Below, piece by piece: positions 26,388 through 36,721 of a stretch of DNA of 64,000 bases. Source of the DNA: Methanotorris igneus Kol 5 (GTDB taxonomy: Archaea; AGJL01; Methanococci; Methanococcales; Methanococcaceae); NCBI RefSeq assembly GCF_000214415.1, contig NC_015562.1, forward strand, positions 806,001-870,000, written 5' to 3'. The translations under genes and the position numbers were made by a program. Each line of letters begins with the position of its first letter. Position 1 is the first letter of the stretch. The notes under the pieces were generated by a model. It saw nothing but the letters and a program-made list of their open reading frames with translations. It searched no databases and was not told where the DNA came from.

Positions 26388-26980
26388 TACAACCCTATCA
26401 AAATTATTATGGTTCCACTTATTAATGGAAGTTTGTTTATTTTTTCACTTCCAGCATATTTTTGAATGAACTCTTTACTCTTGATAAATAAGACAGATAA
26501 AGTTGTCAAACTTAACGCCAACCCTATACTGAAAACTACCACATAAATCAGTCCATTTAAAACATCTCCCTCCACAATTGAAAATAAAAGGACAGCCAAT
26601 GCCGCTGGGCATGGGGTTAATCCAGCAGATAAGCCAATGGCAATAATTCCTTTTTTTGTATCTATTTTGTGCTCATGTGGATGGAAATAGCCATTCAAAA
26701 TCCACAATCCCACGCCTATTAGTATTGCTCCCCCTATTACACCCATCAAATCATGAGCAATACTTGCACTTACACTTTTTATCAGATAAATCGACAAAAT
26801 GCCAAGCATAAACACAACAAAAATGTGGGATAAGGTTATTGTTACTCCCAATGTTATAGCATCTTTAATATTGGCCTTAGTTCCCAAAACGTACGCTGCT
26901 AAAACACTCTTTCCGTGTCCTGGTTCAAGTGCATGTAACATGCCGAGTATAAATGCTGTTGCAGTGAAAACCAACTCCAT
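26333..26980 (-). CDS. NicO/RcnA-type nickel-cobalt transporter with MITE-derived tail
   Basis: A ~215-residue membrane protein with about six hydrophobic segments. GMLHALEPGHGKS is the His-rich metal motif of NicO/RcnA transporters, and LTPCPAALAVL lies in a later helix. A short His-rich loop (FHPHEHK) lies between. ATG 26980 follows GGTGG. The last ~17 residues (from IVVLQIT on) are coded by the MITE at 26265-26387, so the native C-terminus is replaced. It is divergent from cbiM, forming a metal-transport locus. Whether it imports or exports Ni/Co cannot be decided. Confidence 0.8.
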   Translation of the reverse strand: MELVFTATAFILGMLHALEPGHGKSVLAAYVLGTKANIKDAITLGVTITLSHIFVVFMLGILSIYLIKSVSASIAHDLMGVIGGAILIGVGLWILNGYFHPHEHKIDTKKGIIAIGLSAGLTPCPAALAVLLFSIVEGDVLNGLIYVVVFSIGLALSLTTLSVLFIKSKEFIQKYAGSEKINKLPLISGTIIILIGLYIVVLQITALSIISNFKF

Positions 26981-26995
26981 GAAAACCACCTTCAT

Positions 26996-27272
26996 AATTA
27001 CTATTTAAATAACTCGAATTAATGTAATACTTAATATCATTATGTTGGGGATTATATTTAAATAATTTATTACTAAAAAAGAAAATTTAATCAATATTAA
27101 AAATGCCTTTAATTATTTTGAATATGAAAAAATGTGAAAAAATTAATAAGAATCATACCAAATCATATTATTAAAGAATATTTGACTAACTATAAAAAAT
27201 CGTTAAGTATATATAGCAAAATCAAGTTTATAGTAATCAAGTTAATTTCTCTTGAATTAGTGGGGTGATAGT
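26996..27272. other. Divergent promoter region between nicO-like gene and cbiM
   Basis: AT-rich, no gene. As the spacer between two metal-transport units it is the natural place for a nickel or cobalt regulator site, but I could not identify a clear operator. Confidence 0.4.
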
Positions 27273-27968
27273 TTGCACATAATGGAAGGTTTCCTACCAC
27301 CAATGTGGTGTGTGTTTTGGTATGTTCTTTCAGGTATTGTAGTGGTTTATGGAATAGTGCAGTTGAATAAAATAATGAAAGAAAATCCTGAATATAAGCC
27401 ATTAATAGCACTTGCTGGAGCATTTATGTTTGTTTTGAGTTCCTTAAAGATGCCATCAGTTACGGGAAGTTGTTCCCACCCATGCGGTAACGGTTTGGGG
27501 GCTGTATTGTTTGGACCTGCTGTTACTGCAGTGTTAGGGGCTATTGTATTGTTATTCCAAGCGTTATTGTTGGCTCATGGTGGAATAACAACACTTGGAG
27601 CTAATGATTTTTCAATGGGTATTATGGGTCCATTTGCAGGATGGTTAGTTTGGAAAGCGTTGAAAGGAAAGATAAACTCAACATGGGCTATAATGTTGGC
27701 AGCAATCTTTGCAGATTGGGTAACTTATGTAACAACATCAATTCAGTTAGCTTTAGCATATCCAATACCTGACTTCAGTTCAGCATTTGCAAAATTTGCT
27801 ACAATATTCGCAGCAACTCAAATCCCACTGGCAATTGCAGAAGGTTTATTAACGGCATTTCTATGGGACTACATAAAGATGTTAAGACCAGACATTTTGT
27901 TGAAGTTAGGGGTTATTGATGAGAGTGAAGTTCCAAATGTTTCAGTATCTCCAAGTGGAGGTGAATAA
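27273..27968 (+). CDS. cbiM: Cobalt/nickel ECF transporter substrate-binding subunit CbiM
   Basis: A 231-residue membrane protein. TTG 27273 is chosen because the family's N-terminus must be Met-His: [10 protein letters not shown] matches the metal-binding N-terminal motif in which His2 ligates the metal, and GGGGTGATAGT sits just upstream. Other conserved stretches are [21 protein letters not shown] and GITTLGAND. It takes up Co(II) or Ni(II), with CbiN, CbiQ and CbiO following. In a methanogen this feeds F430, hydrogenases and B12. Confidence 0.93.
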   Translation: MHIMEGFLPPMWCVFWYVLSGIVVVYGIVQLNKIMKENPEYKPLIALAGAFMFVLSSLKMPSVTGSCSHPCGNGLGAVLFGPAVTAVLGAIVLLFQALLLAHGGITTLGANDFSMGIMGPFAGWLVWKALKGKINSTWAIMLAAIFADWVTYVTTSIQLALAYPIPDFSSAFAKFATIFAATQIPLAIAEGLLTAFLWDYIKMLRPDILLKLGVIDESEVPNVSVSPSGGE

Positions 27969-28268
27969 ATGGAAACAAAACACATACTAATGCTTCTTGG
28001 TGTTGTTATCCTTACAGTTGTGCCATTGATTATGTATGCAGGTCATGGGGAAGATGATGGATATTTTGGAGGAGCGGATGATGCAGCAGAAGAGGCAATT
28101 ACTCAATTAGACCCAAACTATGAACCATGGTTTAAGCCAATCTGGGAACCACCAAGTGGAGAGATTGAGAGTTTGTTGTTTGCTTTGCAGGCGGCAATTG
28201 GTGCAATAATTATAGGTTACTTTATAGGATACAACAAAGCAAAGAGAGAACTTGTTTCTCAACAATAA
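27969..28268 (+). CDS. cbiN: CbiN, small membrane subunit of the metal transporter
   Basis: 99 residues: an N-terminal helix (about 6-23), an outside loop with GADDAAEEAITQLDPNYEPW (the conserved CbiN region), and a C-terminal helix (about 65-85). It starts next to the cbiM stop after a GGTGA site inside cbiM's end. CbiN supports metal loading of CbiM. Confidence 0.92.
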   Translation: METKHILMLLGVVILTVVPLIMYAGHGEDDGYFGGADDAAEEAITQLDPNYEPWFKPIWEPPSGEIESLLFALQAAIGAIIIGYFIGYNKAKRELVSQQ

Positions 28269-28332
28269 AACCCAATCCAAACTTTGATTTCATTTTATTT
28301 TTATTTAAAAAATTTACACGGTGGATAAATTG

Positions 28333-29112
28333 ATGCAAAATATTATTGACAATATAGCCCACTACAATAAATTGAGGATGGTTAATCCAAAATTAAAGGT
28401 TATTTTTGCAATATCATCTTTGTTGGTTTGTGTTTTTTCCAAATCTATAGTAGTTCCCATTATCGTTGCGTTGATTATGATTTATTTAACATTGTTTAGG
28501 GCAGGCGTTCCAAAAAGCATTTATTTAAAGTTGATGTTTGCACCAATTGGCTTTGGTTTGATAACTTTGGTATTGATGGCCTTTATGTTTGGATATGTTA
28601 AGTTGTTTTCATTTGAAATTTTTGGATTTAAAATTCCAATCTATAAAGATGGTATCGATTTGGGGCTTTTGGTTTTTAGTAGGATGCTCGGCGGAGTTGC
28701 ATGCATGTTATTTTTGGCATTAACAACACCAATGACAGAGCTGTTTTATGTTTTGAGAGAATTGGGAGTTCCAAGTTCTGTTTTAGATATTGCGATGATG
28801 ATGTATAGGTATATATTTGTTCTTTTGGAGGAGATGATAAGGGTAGAGAATGCCCAAAAAACAAGGTTGGGGTATAGAAATTTAAAAACAACATTTAAAT
28901 CATTGGGGATGTTGGCATCAAACCTATTTATAAGAACATGGGAAAGAGGGGAGCAGTTATTTATAACTATGAGTTCAAGATGCTATAATGGAGATTTAAA
29001 GGTATTTGGAAAAATAGAGAATCCAAAGTCAATTTATATAGTAGGAATAATATTATTTGAAATATTTTTAGTAATAATTTCTTATTTAACAATGAATTTT
29101 AAGCCCTTTTAA
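28333..29112 (+). CDS. cbiQ: CbiQ, transmembrane (T) subunit of the metal transporter
   Basis: A membrane protein of ~259 residues with several helices in the first half. The coupling helix regions include TTPMTELFYVLRELGVP and RLGYRN...RGEQLFITMSSRCY, the Ala-Arg-Gly-type signatures of ECF T components. ATG 28333 follows GGTGG at 28320; GTG at 28321 opens the frame earlier but overlaps that site. It is separated from cbiO by the HNH gene. Confidence 0.9.
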   Translation: MQNIIDNIAHYNKLRMVNPKLKVIFAISSLLVCVFSKSIVVPIIVALIMIYLTLFRAGVPKSIYLKLMFAPIGFGLITLVLMAFMFGYVKLFSFEIFGFKIPIYKDGIDLGLLVFSRMLGGVACMLFLALTTPMTELFYVLRELGVPSSVLDIAMMMYRYIFVLLEEMIRVENAQKTRLGYRNLKTTFKSLGMLASNLFIRTWERGEQLFITMSSRCYNGDLKVFGKIENPKSIYIVGIILFEIFLVIISYLTMNFKPF

Positions 29113-29141
29113 GTTAATAAGAATCAGGATAATGTGGTATT

Positions 29142-29972
29142 ATGGGTAATGTAAAAAATAAAGGACTTAGTTCTAGAATTAGAAAAAAAATTCTAGAAAG
29201 GGATGAATATAAATGCAATATATGTGGACACAAGTATTTACAAATACATATTTTAAAAAACGGAAATTTAAGTATATTATGCAAACAATGTCACTATAGA
29301 GCACATATCTCCGATAAGATTAACGAATATAGCAATTTTCTTTTTACAGTTGTTCAAAAAATTTTAGAAAGTAAATTAGTTATTACAATAAATTCAAAAT
29401 CAGAAAATATATTGATTTATAACAAGGACCTTATAAAAGACGTTGTGTTAAGGAAACTAAAATATGTTCTATCTCACAAAATTACTAAAATAATTATGGA
29501 AGAGATTGATAAAGATATAGAAACAGAACTTAGGGTTGTCTCTGAGGATATAAAAGAACAACTAATTTTAAAAAACCGCCATAACTGTGATAAATGTGGA
29601 TATTCTTATTTGGAAATACATCACATTGATAAAAATTCAGAAAATAATAATTTTGAGAATTTAATAACACTGTGTAGAGAATGTCATAGAAATATCCATT
29701 ATGATTTATATCAAAAAACAGGCGTTGGTAATGTGGAAAAGGGTTTTAATTTTCTTTTTAGTAGAATATATGAATATATAGATTCACATTTAAATTTTGA
29801 GGATTCTGTTATTGTGGATGTAAAATCGTCTAATAATGAGAGTATTGAAATAGAATTTGATAATATTGAAAATCTTAACCAAATATTCGGAAATAAAAAC
29901 ATTGATGACATTTTTAATGAATTAAATAAAAAGATTTCAAATTATATTCAATATTTAATCCCAATAAATTAA
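29142..29972 (+). CDS. Two-domain HNH-type protein inserted in the cbi operon
   Basis: 276 residues. The first zinc/HNH unit (residues ~24-57: CNICGH...CKQCHYRAH) has lost the central His pair (it reads QIHIL). The second (about 145-180: CDKCGYSYLEIHHIDKNSE...CRECHRNIH) is a complete HNH nuclease motif. About 85 helical residues lie between them and a ~80-residue acidic tail follows. It may be a nicking or restriction-type nuclease, or a homing-like gene. It sits between cbiQ and cbiO, 29 nt after one and 9 nt before the other, on the same strand. Confidence 0.75.
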   Translation: MGNVKNKGLSSRIRKKILERDEYKCNICGHKYLQIHILKNGNLSILCKQCHYRAHISDKINEYSNFLFTVVQKILESKLVITINSKSENILIYNKDLIKDVVLRKLKYVLSHKITKIIMEEIDKDIETELRVVSEDIKEQLILKNRHNCDKCGYSYLEIHHIDKNSENNNFENLITLCRECHRNIHYDLYQKTGVGNVEKGFNFLFSRIYEYIDSHLNFEDSVIVDVKSSNNESIEIEFDNIENLNQIFGNKNIDDIFNELNKKISNYIQYLIPIN

Positions 29973-29981
29973 TTAGGTGGA

Positions 29982-30827
29982 ATGATGAACATAATCGAAA
30001 CAAGAGATTTACATTTTCAATATCCAGATGGGACGAAAGCGTTAAATGGTATAAACTTTATGGCAAAGAAAGGAGAAATGATTGCCTTATTGGGACCAAA
30101 TGGTGCGGGAAAATCAACGCTTTTTTTACACTTCAATGGAATTTTAAAGCCAACAAAAGGAGAGGTTTTAATCAAAGGAAAACCAATAAAATACAACTCA
30201 AAGGACTTAATTGAGGTTAGAAAAACAGTAGGCATTGTATTTCAAAATCCAGATGACCAGTTATTTGCCCCAACGGTTAAGCAGGATGTTGCCTTTGGTC
30301 CTTTAAATTTAGGTTTGAGTGAGGATGAAGTTGAAAGGAGAGTTAAGGAGGCATTAAAAGCCGTAGGAATGGAGGGCTTTGGGGACAAACCTCCTCACCA
30401 TTTAAGTGGTGGACAAAAAAAGAGAGTAGCCATAGCAGGAATTTTGGCAATGGAGCCAGAGGTTATTGTTTTAGATGAGCCAACGGCAGGATTAGATCCA
30501 CTCGGGGCATCTCAAATTATGAAATTATTATATGATTTAAATAGAAAGGGAATGACTATTATAATATCAACCCATGATGTTGATTTAGTTCCAATTTATG
30601 CAGATAAGGTTTATGTTATGAGTAAAGGACAGATAATAAAAGGTGGTACTCCAAAAGAGGTTTTTGAAGACGTTGAGACAATAAGAAAGGCAAATTTAAG
30701 ATTACCGAGAGTTGCCCATTTAGTTGAGATTTTGAGGGATAAGGATAAATTACCTATTGAGATGGGCTTTACTATTGGGGAGGTTAGGAGGAATTTAAAA
30801 AAATACCTTCAAGAAACACACGAATAA
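29982..30827 (+). CDS. cbiO: CbiO, ATPase subunit of the metal transporter
   Basis: A 281-residue ABC ATPase: Walker [11 protein letters not shown]-loop [10 protein letters not shown], signature LSGGQKKR, Walker [14 protein letters not shown], and H-loop STHDVD. The NPDDQ motif is typical of ECF/CbiO ATPases. An AGGTGGA site precedes ATG 29982 or 29985. A single CbiO gene means a homodimer drives the transporter. Confidence 0.92.
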   Translation: MMNIIETRDLHFQYPDGTKALNGINFMAKKGEMIALLGPNGAGKSTLFLHFNGILKPTKGEVLIKGKPIKYNSKDLIEVRKTVGIVFQNPDDQLFAPTVKQDVAFGPLNLGLSEDEVERRVKEALKAVGMEGFGDKPPHHLSGGQKKRVAIAGILAMEPEVIVLDEPTAGLDPLGASQIMKLLYDLNRKGMTIIISTHDVDLVPIYADKVYVMSKGQIIKGGTPKEVFEDVETIRKANLRLPRVAHLVEILRDKDKLPIEMGFTIGEVRRNLKKYLQETHE

Positions 30828-30887
30828 TTCGTAATTCTTCTTTTTTCTATTTATCTTTAATACTATTTAATTTAATTTGGGATAACC

Positions 30888-31646
30888 ATGAGAATAAAAT
30901 ATCAAAAAATTGGGGACATTTTAATTGTTAAAGATGATCTAAATGAGGAAGAAATAAAATATCTCGTAGAAAAAACAAAATGTAAGACAATTGCAAAATA
31001 CACTGCCCAAATAACCGGAGATTTTAGAACTCCGCATTTAAAAATCCTATATGGGAAAGAAACAGAAACCATCCACAAAGAACATGGGTGTTTATTTAAG
31101 ATAGATGTTAAAAAAATTATGTGGAGTATGGGTAATATTAAAGAGAGAGAAAGAATGGCAAAGATTGGCAATAAAGATGAGGTTGTTGTAGATATGTTTG
31201 CTGGGATAGGGTATTTCACCATCCCCATGGCAAAATATTCAAAGCCAAAGAAAATTTACGCAATTGAAATAAACCCAGATGCATACCATTATCTATGCGA
31301 GAACATAAAACTGAATAAATTGGATAATGTTATTCCAATTTTAAGCGATAATAGGAAAGTTGAGTTAAAGGACATTGCAGATCGAATAATAATGGGCTAC
31401 GTCCACAAAACACACAAGTTCTTAGATAAAGCCTTTGAATTTTTGAAAGATATGGGAATTATCCATTACCATGAAACAGTAGCAGAAAAAATTATGAAGA
31501 TTAGACCTATTGAAAGGTTAAAATTCTATGCAGAAAAAAATAACTACAAATTGGTTGATTATGAAATACACAAAATAAAAAAATACGCCCCTGGAGTTTG
31601 GCATATTGTCGTTGATGCAGAATTTGAAAGAATACAAAAAAAATAA
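30888..31646 (+). CDS. taw2: tRNA wybutosine aminocarboxypropyltransferase Taw2
   Basis: 252 residues of the Trm5/TYW2 class I methyltransferase-like fold. Motif I VVDMFAGIGYFTIP (about residues 100-113) and AIEINPDAY bind SAM; the DNR motif (LSDNRKVEL) and MGYVHKTH follow. In archaea this enzyme transfers the aminocarboxypropyl group of SAM to the tricyclic base at G37 of tRNA-Phe. The lack of the extra N-terminal domain and MGYVHKTH in place of NPP support Taw2 over Trm5. Confidence 0.87.
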   Translation: MRIKYQKIGDILIVKDDLNEEEIKYLVEKTKCKTIAKYTAQITGDFRTPHLKILYGKETETIHKEHGCLFKIDVKKIMWSMGNIKERERMAKIGNKDEVVVDMFAGIGYFTIPMAKYSKPKKIYAIEINPDAYHYLCENIKLNKLDNVIPILSDNRKVELKDIADRIIMGYVHKTHKFLDKAFEFLKDMGIIHYHETVAEKIMKIRPIERLKFYAEKNNYKLVDYEIHKIKKYAPGVWHIVVDAEFERIQKK

Positions 31647-31687
31647 AAAAATTAAAATTAATCTAATTAAAGATTATTTTCTTTTAA

Positions 31688-32170
31688 TTATTTTCTTTTT
31701 ATTTTTATGAAATCTCCAAGGGTCAACCCTTCATCTCCACTACTTACACTATAATCTATGTCTCCTTCTTCATATAAACTTATGCCCAACTCTTTCTCCA
31801 ATCTTTTTACATATTTTTCTTCTGGCTCCAATTCATTTCTCTCTATTTTGTGGAGTGTAGAGACCTTAATTCCTACACGTTTTGCAAGTTCTTCAATAGT
31901 TAATCCCTTTTTCTCTCTAGCTTCTCTTATGATATCACCATAATCTTCAACAAGTGTCTTTAAATTATCAAATAAATCTCTGTAAGGTCTTTTAGGTTTT
32001 TTTGTAGATGTGGTTTTTGATGTTGAAGTTTTAGCAACCCCCAGCCTTGAATAACTTTTTGGAGTGACTCCAAATTTCGCACATTCTTTACATACGGCCA
32101 TTTCAGCCCCTTCAATCCTAACTTTGTATAATTTTGTTGTCTCTTTTCCACAAAGTTCGCATATCTTCAT
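31688..32170 (-). CDS. mbf1: Archaeal multiprotein bridging factor-like regulator (aMBF1)
   Basis: 160 residues. An N-terminal zinc ribbon has CELCGK and CKECAKFG (residues 4-31). A flexible Ser/Thr/Lys linker leads to a Xre-type helix-turn-helix (about residues 77-132: [20 protein letters not shown]). This is the aMBF1 layout, linked to transcription and ribosome binding. The ATG at 32170 follows AAAAGGTGAATTAAAT. Confidence 0.87.
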   Translation of the reverse strand: MKICELCGKETTKLYKVRIEGAEMAVCKECAKFGVTPKSYSRLGVAKTSTSKTTSTKKPKRPYRDLFDNLKTLVEDYGDIIREAREKKGLTIEELAKRVGIKVSTLHKIERNELEPEEKYVKRLEKELGISLYEEGDIDYSVSSGDEGLTLGDFIKIKRK

Positions 32171-32216
32171 ATTTAATTCACCTTTTCCAATTCAAAAGAA
32201 TGATAACAATTAAAAT

Positions 32217-32239
32217 GGCAAAACCTAAAGGGTTTTGCC
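32217..32239. repeat. GGCAAAA palindrome upstream of aMBF1
   Basis: GGCAAAACC/GGTTTTGCC copy followed by CGTATA, in the divergent spacer between aMBF1 and PAN. It could form part of the aMBF1 5' untranslated region. Confidence 0.8.
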
Positions 32240-32419
32240 GTATATATTTTGACCATTAAATATAAATACATAAGCATAGATATTAAATATACTATTTGGG
32301 GAATCTATTAATAAAAACTTTGATATTAATAAATTAGAATTTAAAAATTTATTGTTTGGAATTTTCACACAAACGCATATATATTTATTTTCACAGTATA
32401 TTATTATGGAGGTAAGATA

Positions 32420-33643
32420 ATGACTTACGAAGAATACAATGATATAAAAGAAAACAATGAAAAAATGGATTTAAATGAATTTAAAGAAAAAGCATACATT
32501 GCAGAATTAGAAAGTAAACTCTTACGAATGGAAATGGAAAAAAGAGACTTAGAAAGAGAGAATTTACAGTTAATAAAAGAAAACGAAATTTTAAAAAGGG
32601 AACTTGATAGATTGAGAGTTCCTCCATTGATAATTGGAACAGTCATTGAAAAAGTTAGTGATAGGAAAGTTATTGTAAAAAGTTCAACAGGACCACACTT
32701 TTTAGTTAACGTTTCCCAATTCGTAAATCCTGATGACTTAACTCCAGGGACAAGAGTTTGTTTGAACCAACAAACATTGTCTGTAGTAGATGTTCTTCCA
32801 AAAGAAAAAGATTTAAGAGCAATGGCAATGGAAGTTGATGAAAGGCCAAAAGTTTCATTCAGTGATATTGGTGGATTGGCAAAACAAATCCAAGAAATTA
32901 AAGAAGTTGTTGAACTTCCATTGAAACATCCAGAATTATTTGAAAAAGTTGGTATTGAGCCACCGAAGGGAGTTCTCTTATATGGACCTCCAGGAACTGG
33001 TAAAACATTACTCGCAAAGGCAGTTGCAGCAGAAACCAATGCGACATTTATAAAAATTGTTGGTTCAGAACTTGTGAAGAAATTCATTGGAGAAGGTGCA
33101 AAGTTAGTTAGAGATGTCTTTAAATTGGCAAAAGAAAAAGCACCATCAATAATATTCATTGATGAGATTGACGCAGTTGCTGCAAAAAGAACTGAAGCTT
33201 TAACAGGTGGAGACAGAGAAGTCCAAAGAACATTGATGCAACTCTTAGCAGAGATGGATGGATTCGATGCGAGAGGAGATGTTAAAGTTATTGGTGCAAC
33301 AAACAGATTGGATATATTAGATCCAGCAATATTAAGGCCTGGAAGATTCGATAGAATTATAGAAATCCCAGCTCCAAATGAAGAAGGAAGATTAGAGATA
33401 TTAAAAATACACACAAGAAAAATGAACTTAAGAGATGTAGATTTAAAGAGAATTGCAAAAATGACAGAAGGTTGTGTTGGAGCAGAATTAAAAGCAATCT
33501 GCACAGAGGCAGGTATGTTTGCAATTAGGGATGGAAGAGATTATGTCACTATGGACGACTTCTTGAAGGCAGTTGATAAAGTTATGGGCAAAAAGAGCAG
33601 AGGAGAAGTCATATCTCCACACTTGGAAGTGTTGTATAGATAA
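32420..33643 (+). CDS. pan: Proteasome-activating nucleotidase PAN
   Basis: A 407-residue AAA ATPase that unfolds substrates for the 20S proteasome. It has an N-terminal coiled coil (about 15-65), an OB domain (70-135), and an AAA domain with [17 protein letters not shown] and the arginine-finger RPGRFDR. The C-terminus LYR is the HbYX tail that opens the proteasome gate. A TATA box (CATATATATTTATT, about 32376-32389) and GGAGGTAAGATA precede the ATG. Confidence 0.96.
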   Translation: MTYEEYNDIKENNEKMDLNEFKEKAYIAELESKLLRMEMEKRDLERENLQLIKENEILKRELDRLRVPPLIIGTVIEKVSDRKVIVKSSTGPHFLVNVSQFVNPDDLTPGTRVCLNQQTLSVVDVLPKEKDLRAMAMEVDERPKVSFSDIGGLAKQIQEIKEVVELPLKHPELFEKVGIEPPKGVLLYGPPGTGKTLLAKAVAAETNATFIKIVGSELVKKFIGEGAKLVRDVFKLAKEKAPSIIFIDEIDAVAAKRTEALTGGDREVQRTLMQLLAEMDGFDARGDVKVIGATNRLDILDPAILRPGRFDRIIEIPAPNEEGRLEILKIHTRKMNLRDVDLKRIAKMTEGCVGAELKAICTEAGMFAIRDGRDYVTMDDFLKAVDKVMGKKSRGEVISPHLEVLYR

Positions 33644-33749
33644 GTTCATCATTATTTTTTATTTTTTATGCTACTATACATTGATAATTTTGCATCTTTG
33701 GATTTGTTCGAAATAAAAAATAAAATTACAAAATATACTGTAGGATGAG

Positions 33750-35036
33750 TTAGAACGGGACTCTGAAGTATCTTCCAGCATATTTTGGATAACCTAACTC
33801 TTCCTCAATTCTAATTAATTGGTTGTATTTTGCTGTTCTTTCCCCTCTTGCTGGTGCTCCTGTTTTTATTTGTCCAGCATTTAATGCAACTGCCAAGTCA
33901 GCGATAGTGGTATCTTCTGTCTCTCCACTTCTGTGGGAAACAATGACTCCGTACCCATTTCTAAATGCAAGGTTTGCAGCGTCAATTGCCTCACTTAATG
34001 TTCCAATTTGGTTAACCTTCAACAACAAAGCGTTTGCAGCACCGACTTCAACTCCCTTTCTCAGCCTGTTTATGTTTGTAACAAACAAATCATCCCCAAC
34101 AATCTGAACGCCTTTTAATTCTTTTGTAACCATCGCAAAGCCCTCAAAATCCTCCTCATGCAATGGATCTTCAATTGAGACAATTGGGTATTCATCTGTT
34201 AATTCCTTGTATAATTCAATTAACTGTTCTCTTGTTAATTTTTCCCCTTTAACAATGTAGTAACCATCCTTGTAGAACTCACTTGCTGCACAATCTAATG
34301 CAAATACAATATCATTCTCATAACCTGCTAATTTTGCAGCTTCAGCCAGCAAGTTTAAAGCATCTCTTGCATCTTCAATTGGTGGAGCAAATCCTCCCTC
34401 ATCTCCAACGTTTATAGCATTTTTTCCGTATTTTTCTAATATAACCTTTTTTAATGCTTGATATGTCTCTGCTCCAATTCTTATCGCCTCTGCTATTGAG
34501 TCAGCCCCAACAGGCATTATCATAAATTCTTGGAAATCTAAAGCATTTCCAGCGTGTTTTCCCCCATTAATAACGTTCATCATTGGAACAGGCATAACAA
34601 ATGAGTTGCAACCTCCCAAGTATTTGTAGAGTGGGAGTGATGCGGTGTCTGCTGCTGCTTTTGCTACTGCCATTGAGACAGCTAAAATTGCATTAGCCCC
34701 TAATTTTGATTTGTTTTCAGTTCCATCTAATTCAATCATGATGGTGTCAATTTCTCTCTGCATTCTTGAATCATATCCAATTAATTCTGGTTTTATAATT
34801 GAGTTTACGTTATCAACTGCCTCTAAAACTCCTTTTCCACCAAACCTCTTTGATTTATCCCTCAACTCTAATGCCTCATGGGTTCCAGTTGATGCTCCGC
34901 TTGGAACAATTGCACTACCAATTCCCCTTCCAAGGGTTAATACTTCAACTTCAACAGTCGGATTTCCCCTTGAATCTAAAACTTCTCTTGCATGAATATC
35001 ATAAATTTCAAATGAATCATCAACGTGCTTTAACAC
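33750..35036 (-). CDS. eno: Enolase
   Basis: 428 residues. Catalytic and metal residues are visible in [49 protein letters not shown] and [17 protein letters not shown] 35036 follows GGAGGTGGAAGT. It interconverts 2-phosphoglycerate and phosphoenolpyruvate. The order enolase then trpD then thiDN agrees with what I recall from M. jannaschii. Confidence 0.96.
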   Translation of the reverse strand: MLKHVDDSFEIYDIHAREVLDSRGNPTVEVEVLTLGRGIGSAIVPSGASTGTHEALELRDKSKRFGGKGVLEAVDNVNSIIKPELIGYDSRMQREIDTIMIELDGTENKSKLGANAILAVSMAVAKAAADTASLPLYKYLGGCNSFVMPVPMMNVINGGKHAGNALDFQEFMIMPVGADSIAEAIRIGAETYQALKKVILEKYGKNAINVGDEGGFAPPIEDARDALNLLAEAAKLAGYENDIVFALDCAASEFYKDGYYIVKGEKLTREQLIELYKELTDEYPIVSIEDPLHEEDFEGFAMVTKELKGVQIVGDDLFVTNINRLRKGVEVGAANALLLKVNQIGTLSEAIDAANLAFRNGYGVIVSHRSGETEDTTIADLAVALNAGQIKTGAPARGERTAKYNQLIRIEEELGYPKYAGRYFRVPF

Positions 35037-35062
35037 ACTTCCACCTCCGTAATTATGGCATA

Positions 35063-35174
35063 TATAGTCAGTGACAAAACTTTCTGAATTAAATAAGGAA
35101 TATTTGACTACCTTCCTAATGGAAGGTAGTCATTTTTACCTTATTAATTTTAATACCTTTTGTCACTGACTATA
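35063..35174. mobile_element. MITE-like element, TATAGTCAGTGACAAAA family
   Basis: 112 bp with 17-bp inverted ends TATAGTCAGTGACAAAA and TTTTGTCACTGACTATA. The middle is itself a hairpin (GACTACCTTCC/GGAAGGTAGTC), so the whole element can fold as one long stem. It lies just upstream of the enolase start. Confidence 0.85.
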
Positions 35175-35191
35175 ATTATTATTGCTTTTAA

Positions 35192-35308
35192 GTGTCGTTC
35201 CACAAGTGCACTATGAAATACCCATTAAATTTTATTAAATAAAAATTCCACAACTTCTATATTAAATTTGAAAATGAATAGTTTTAATACAATTGTGGAG
35301 CGACTACA
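35192..35308. mobile_element. MITE-like element, GTCGTTCCACAA family
   Basis: Inverted ends TGTCGTTCCACAA and TTGTGGAGCGACTA flank ~117 bp. They are related to the TATAGTCGTTCTACAA element at 26265, but the outer left end is eroded. Confidence 0.7.
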
Positions 35309-35562
35309 GTTATAACTTAGTTTCTCTTTTTACTTTGGAAAAATAGCAATCCACAATAGATATCAAACACAGTGTTGTATTTTCTATTAAGCACATTGTA
35401 TATAAATGTTTTTGCCACCATATATAAACAGAATTAATATTTAGATGTTTAAATATAATTCGAGAAAACAATAAATAAAATAAAAAATAAAAAACTAAAA
35501 TAATAAAAAACTAAAAACTAAAATAAAATAAATAGAATAAAAAAATAGGGATTAATTGAAGG

Positions 35563-35662
35563 ATTTGCTCAATGGACAATCATAGGCAAACGTCCACGTT
35601 GGGCTTGGACGTCATCAATCTCAGTCCCTTTTGGGTTCATCAGGAACATATCATCAGCAAAT
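35563..35662 (-). ncRNA. Structured RNA candidate upstream of trpD (C/D-like on the minus strand)
   Basis: A GC-richer island in A-rich DNA. Perfect 7-bp closing stem ATTTGCT/AGCAAAT (35563-35569 with 35656-35662) and an internal stem ACGTCCA/TGGACGT (35590-35596 with 35606-35612). On the minus strand TGATGA occurs three times. One is immediately inside the closing stem, and TTGA is at its other side, as in a C/D kink-turn. An internal CTGA-GAT-TGATGA resembles D'/C'. At ~100 nt it is long for a C/D sRNA. On the plus strand it could instead be a trpD leader. Confidence 0.45.
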
Positions 35663-35689
35663 TAAATAATATAATGCAATGGTGAAAAT

Positions 35690-36700
35690 GTGATAACGGA
35701 TGCTATAAAAAAGGTCGTTGAATTTAAAGATTTAAATGAAAGTGAAGCAATTGATGTTATGAATGAGATAATGAGTGGAAAAGCCACACCAGCACAAATA
35801 GCATCAATATTAACAGCTTTAAGGATGAAGGGAGAAACTCCTGTAGAAATTGCATCATTTGCAAAGGTTATGAGAGAATTCGCCACAAAAATAAATCCAA
35901 AAGTCGATAAACTTGTTGACACCTGTGGGACTGGTGGAGACAATTTAAATACATTCAACATAAGCACAACTGTTGCGTTTGTTGTTGCAGGGTGTGGTGT
36001 AGCAGTGGCAAAACATGGAAATAGAAGTGTAAGCAGTAAATGTGGAAGTGCAGATGTTTTAGAGGCATTAGGTGTTAATTTAGACCTACCACCAAAGAAG
36101 GTTGAGGAATGCATTGAAAAAGTAGGGATAGGATTTTTATTTGCTCCTTTGTATCATTCTGCTATGAAACATGCCCTACCAGTTAGAAAAGAGATCGGAA
36201 TAAGGACAGTCTTTAATGTTTTGGGACCTTTAACAAATCCAGCAAACGCTGAATATCAAGTTGTTGGTGTTTATGATGCAAGTTTAACTGAAAAGATTGC
36301 AGAGGTTTTAAAATTGTTGGGATTGAAAGGAGCTATGGTTGTGCATGGAAGCGGAATGGATGAGATAACAACAACAGGAGAAACAAAGATTTCTGAACTA
36401 AAAGATGGAGAGATAAAGACATACACAATAACTCCTGAAAGATTTGGACTTAAAAGAGCAGATATTGATGAATTAAAGGGAGGGGATGCAAAAGAAAACG
36501 CAAATATATTGAAAAGAATTTTAGAGGGAGAAGAGGGGGCTAAAAGAGATATTGTTTTGCTTAATGCGGCTGCTACTTTATATGTTTGTGGAGAAGCGAA
36601 GTCACTTGAAGAAGGAATAAAGATGGCTGAAAAATCAATAGATAGTGGAAAAGCAATGGAAAAATTAGAAAAACTCGTAGAGTTCACAAACAGTATTTAA
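35690..36700 (+). CDS. trpD: Anthranilate phosphoribosyltransferase
   Basis: 336 residues. [15 protein letters not shown] binds the PRPP pyrophosphate, [21 protein letters not shown] is the second signature, and NVLGPLTNP follows. It joins anthranilate to PRPP in tryptophan synthesis. GTG 35690 follows GGTGAAAAT. Other trp genes are not adjacent. Confidence 0.95.
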   Translation: MITDAIKKVVEFKDLNESEAIDVMNEIMSGKATPAQIASILTALRMKGETPVEIASFAKVMREFATKINPKVDKLVDTCGTGGDNLNTFNISTTVAFVVAGCGVAVAKHGNRSVSSKCGSADVLEALGVNLDLPPKKVEECIEKVGIGFLFAPLYHSAMKHALPVRKEIGIRTVFNVLGPLTNPANAEYQVVGVYDASLTEKIAEVLKLLGLKGAMVVHGSGMDEITTTGETKISELKDGEIKTYTITPERFGLKRADIDELKGGDAKENANILKRILEGEEGAKRDIVLLNAAATLYVCGEAKSLEEGIKMAEKSIDSGKAMEKLEKLVEFTNSI

Positions 36701-36721
36701 AAGTTTAAAAAGGATGGTATT

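Larger units (their letters stand above)
35175..35689. other. Spacer upstream of trpD
   Basis: It contains a MITE-like element (35192-35308), about 230 nt of A-rich low-complexity DNA, and a structured RNA candidate (35563-35662). No open frame was supported. Confidence 0.65.

Noticed and set aside
27000-27272. Cobalamin or nickel riboswitch before cbiM
   Set aside because: No conserved riboswitch core could be seen; the spacer is plain AT-rich DNA.
32425-33504. 359-codon frame antisense to PAN
   Set aside because: It mirrors the codon pattern of a highly conserved gene and has no family features.
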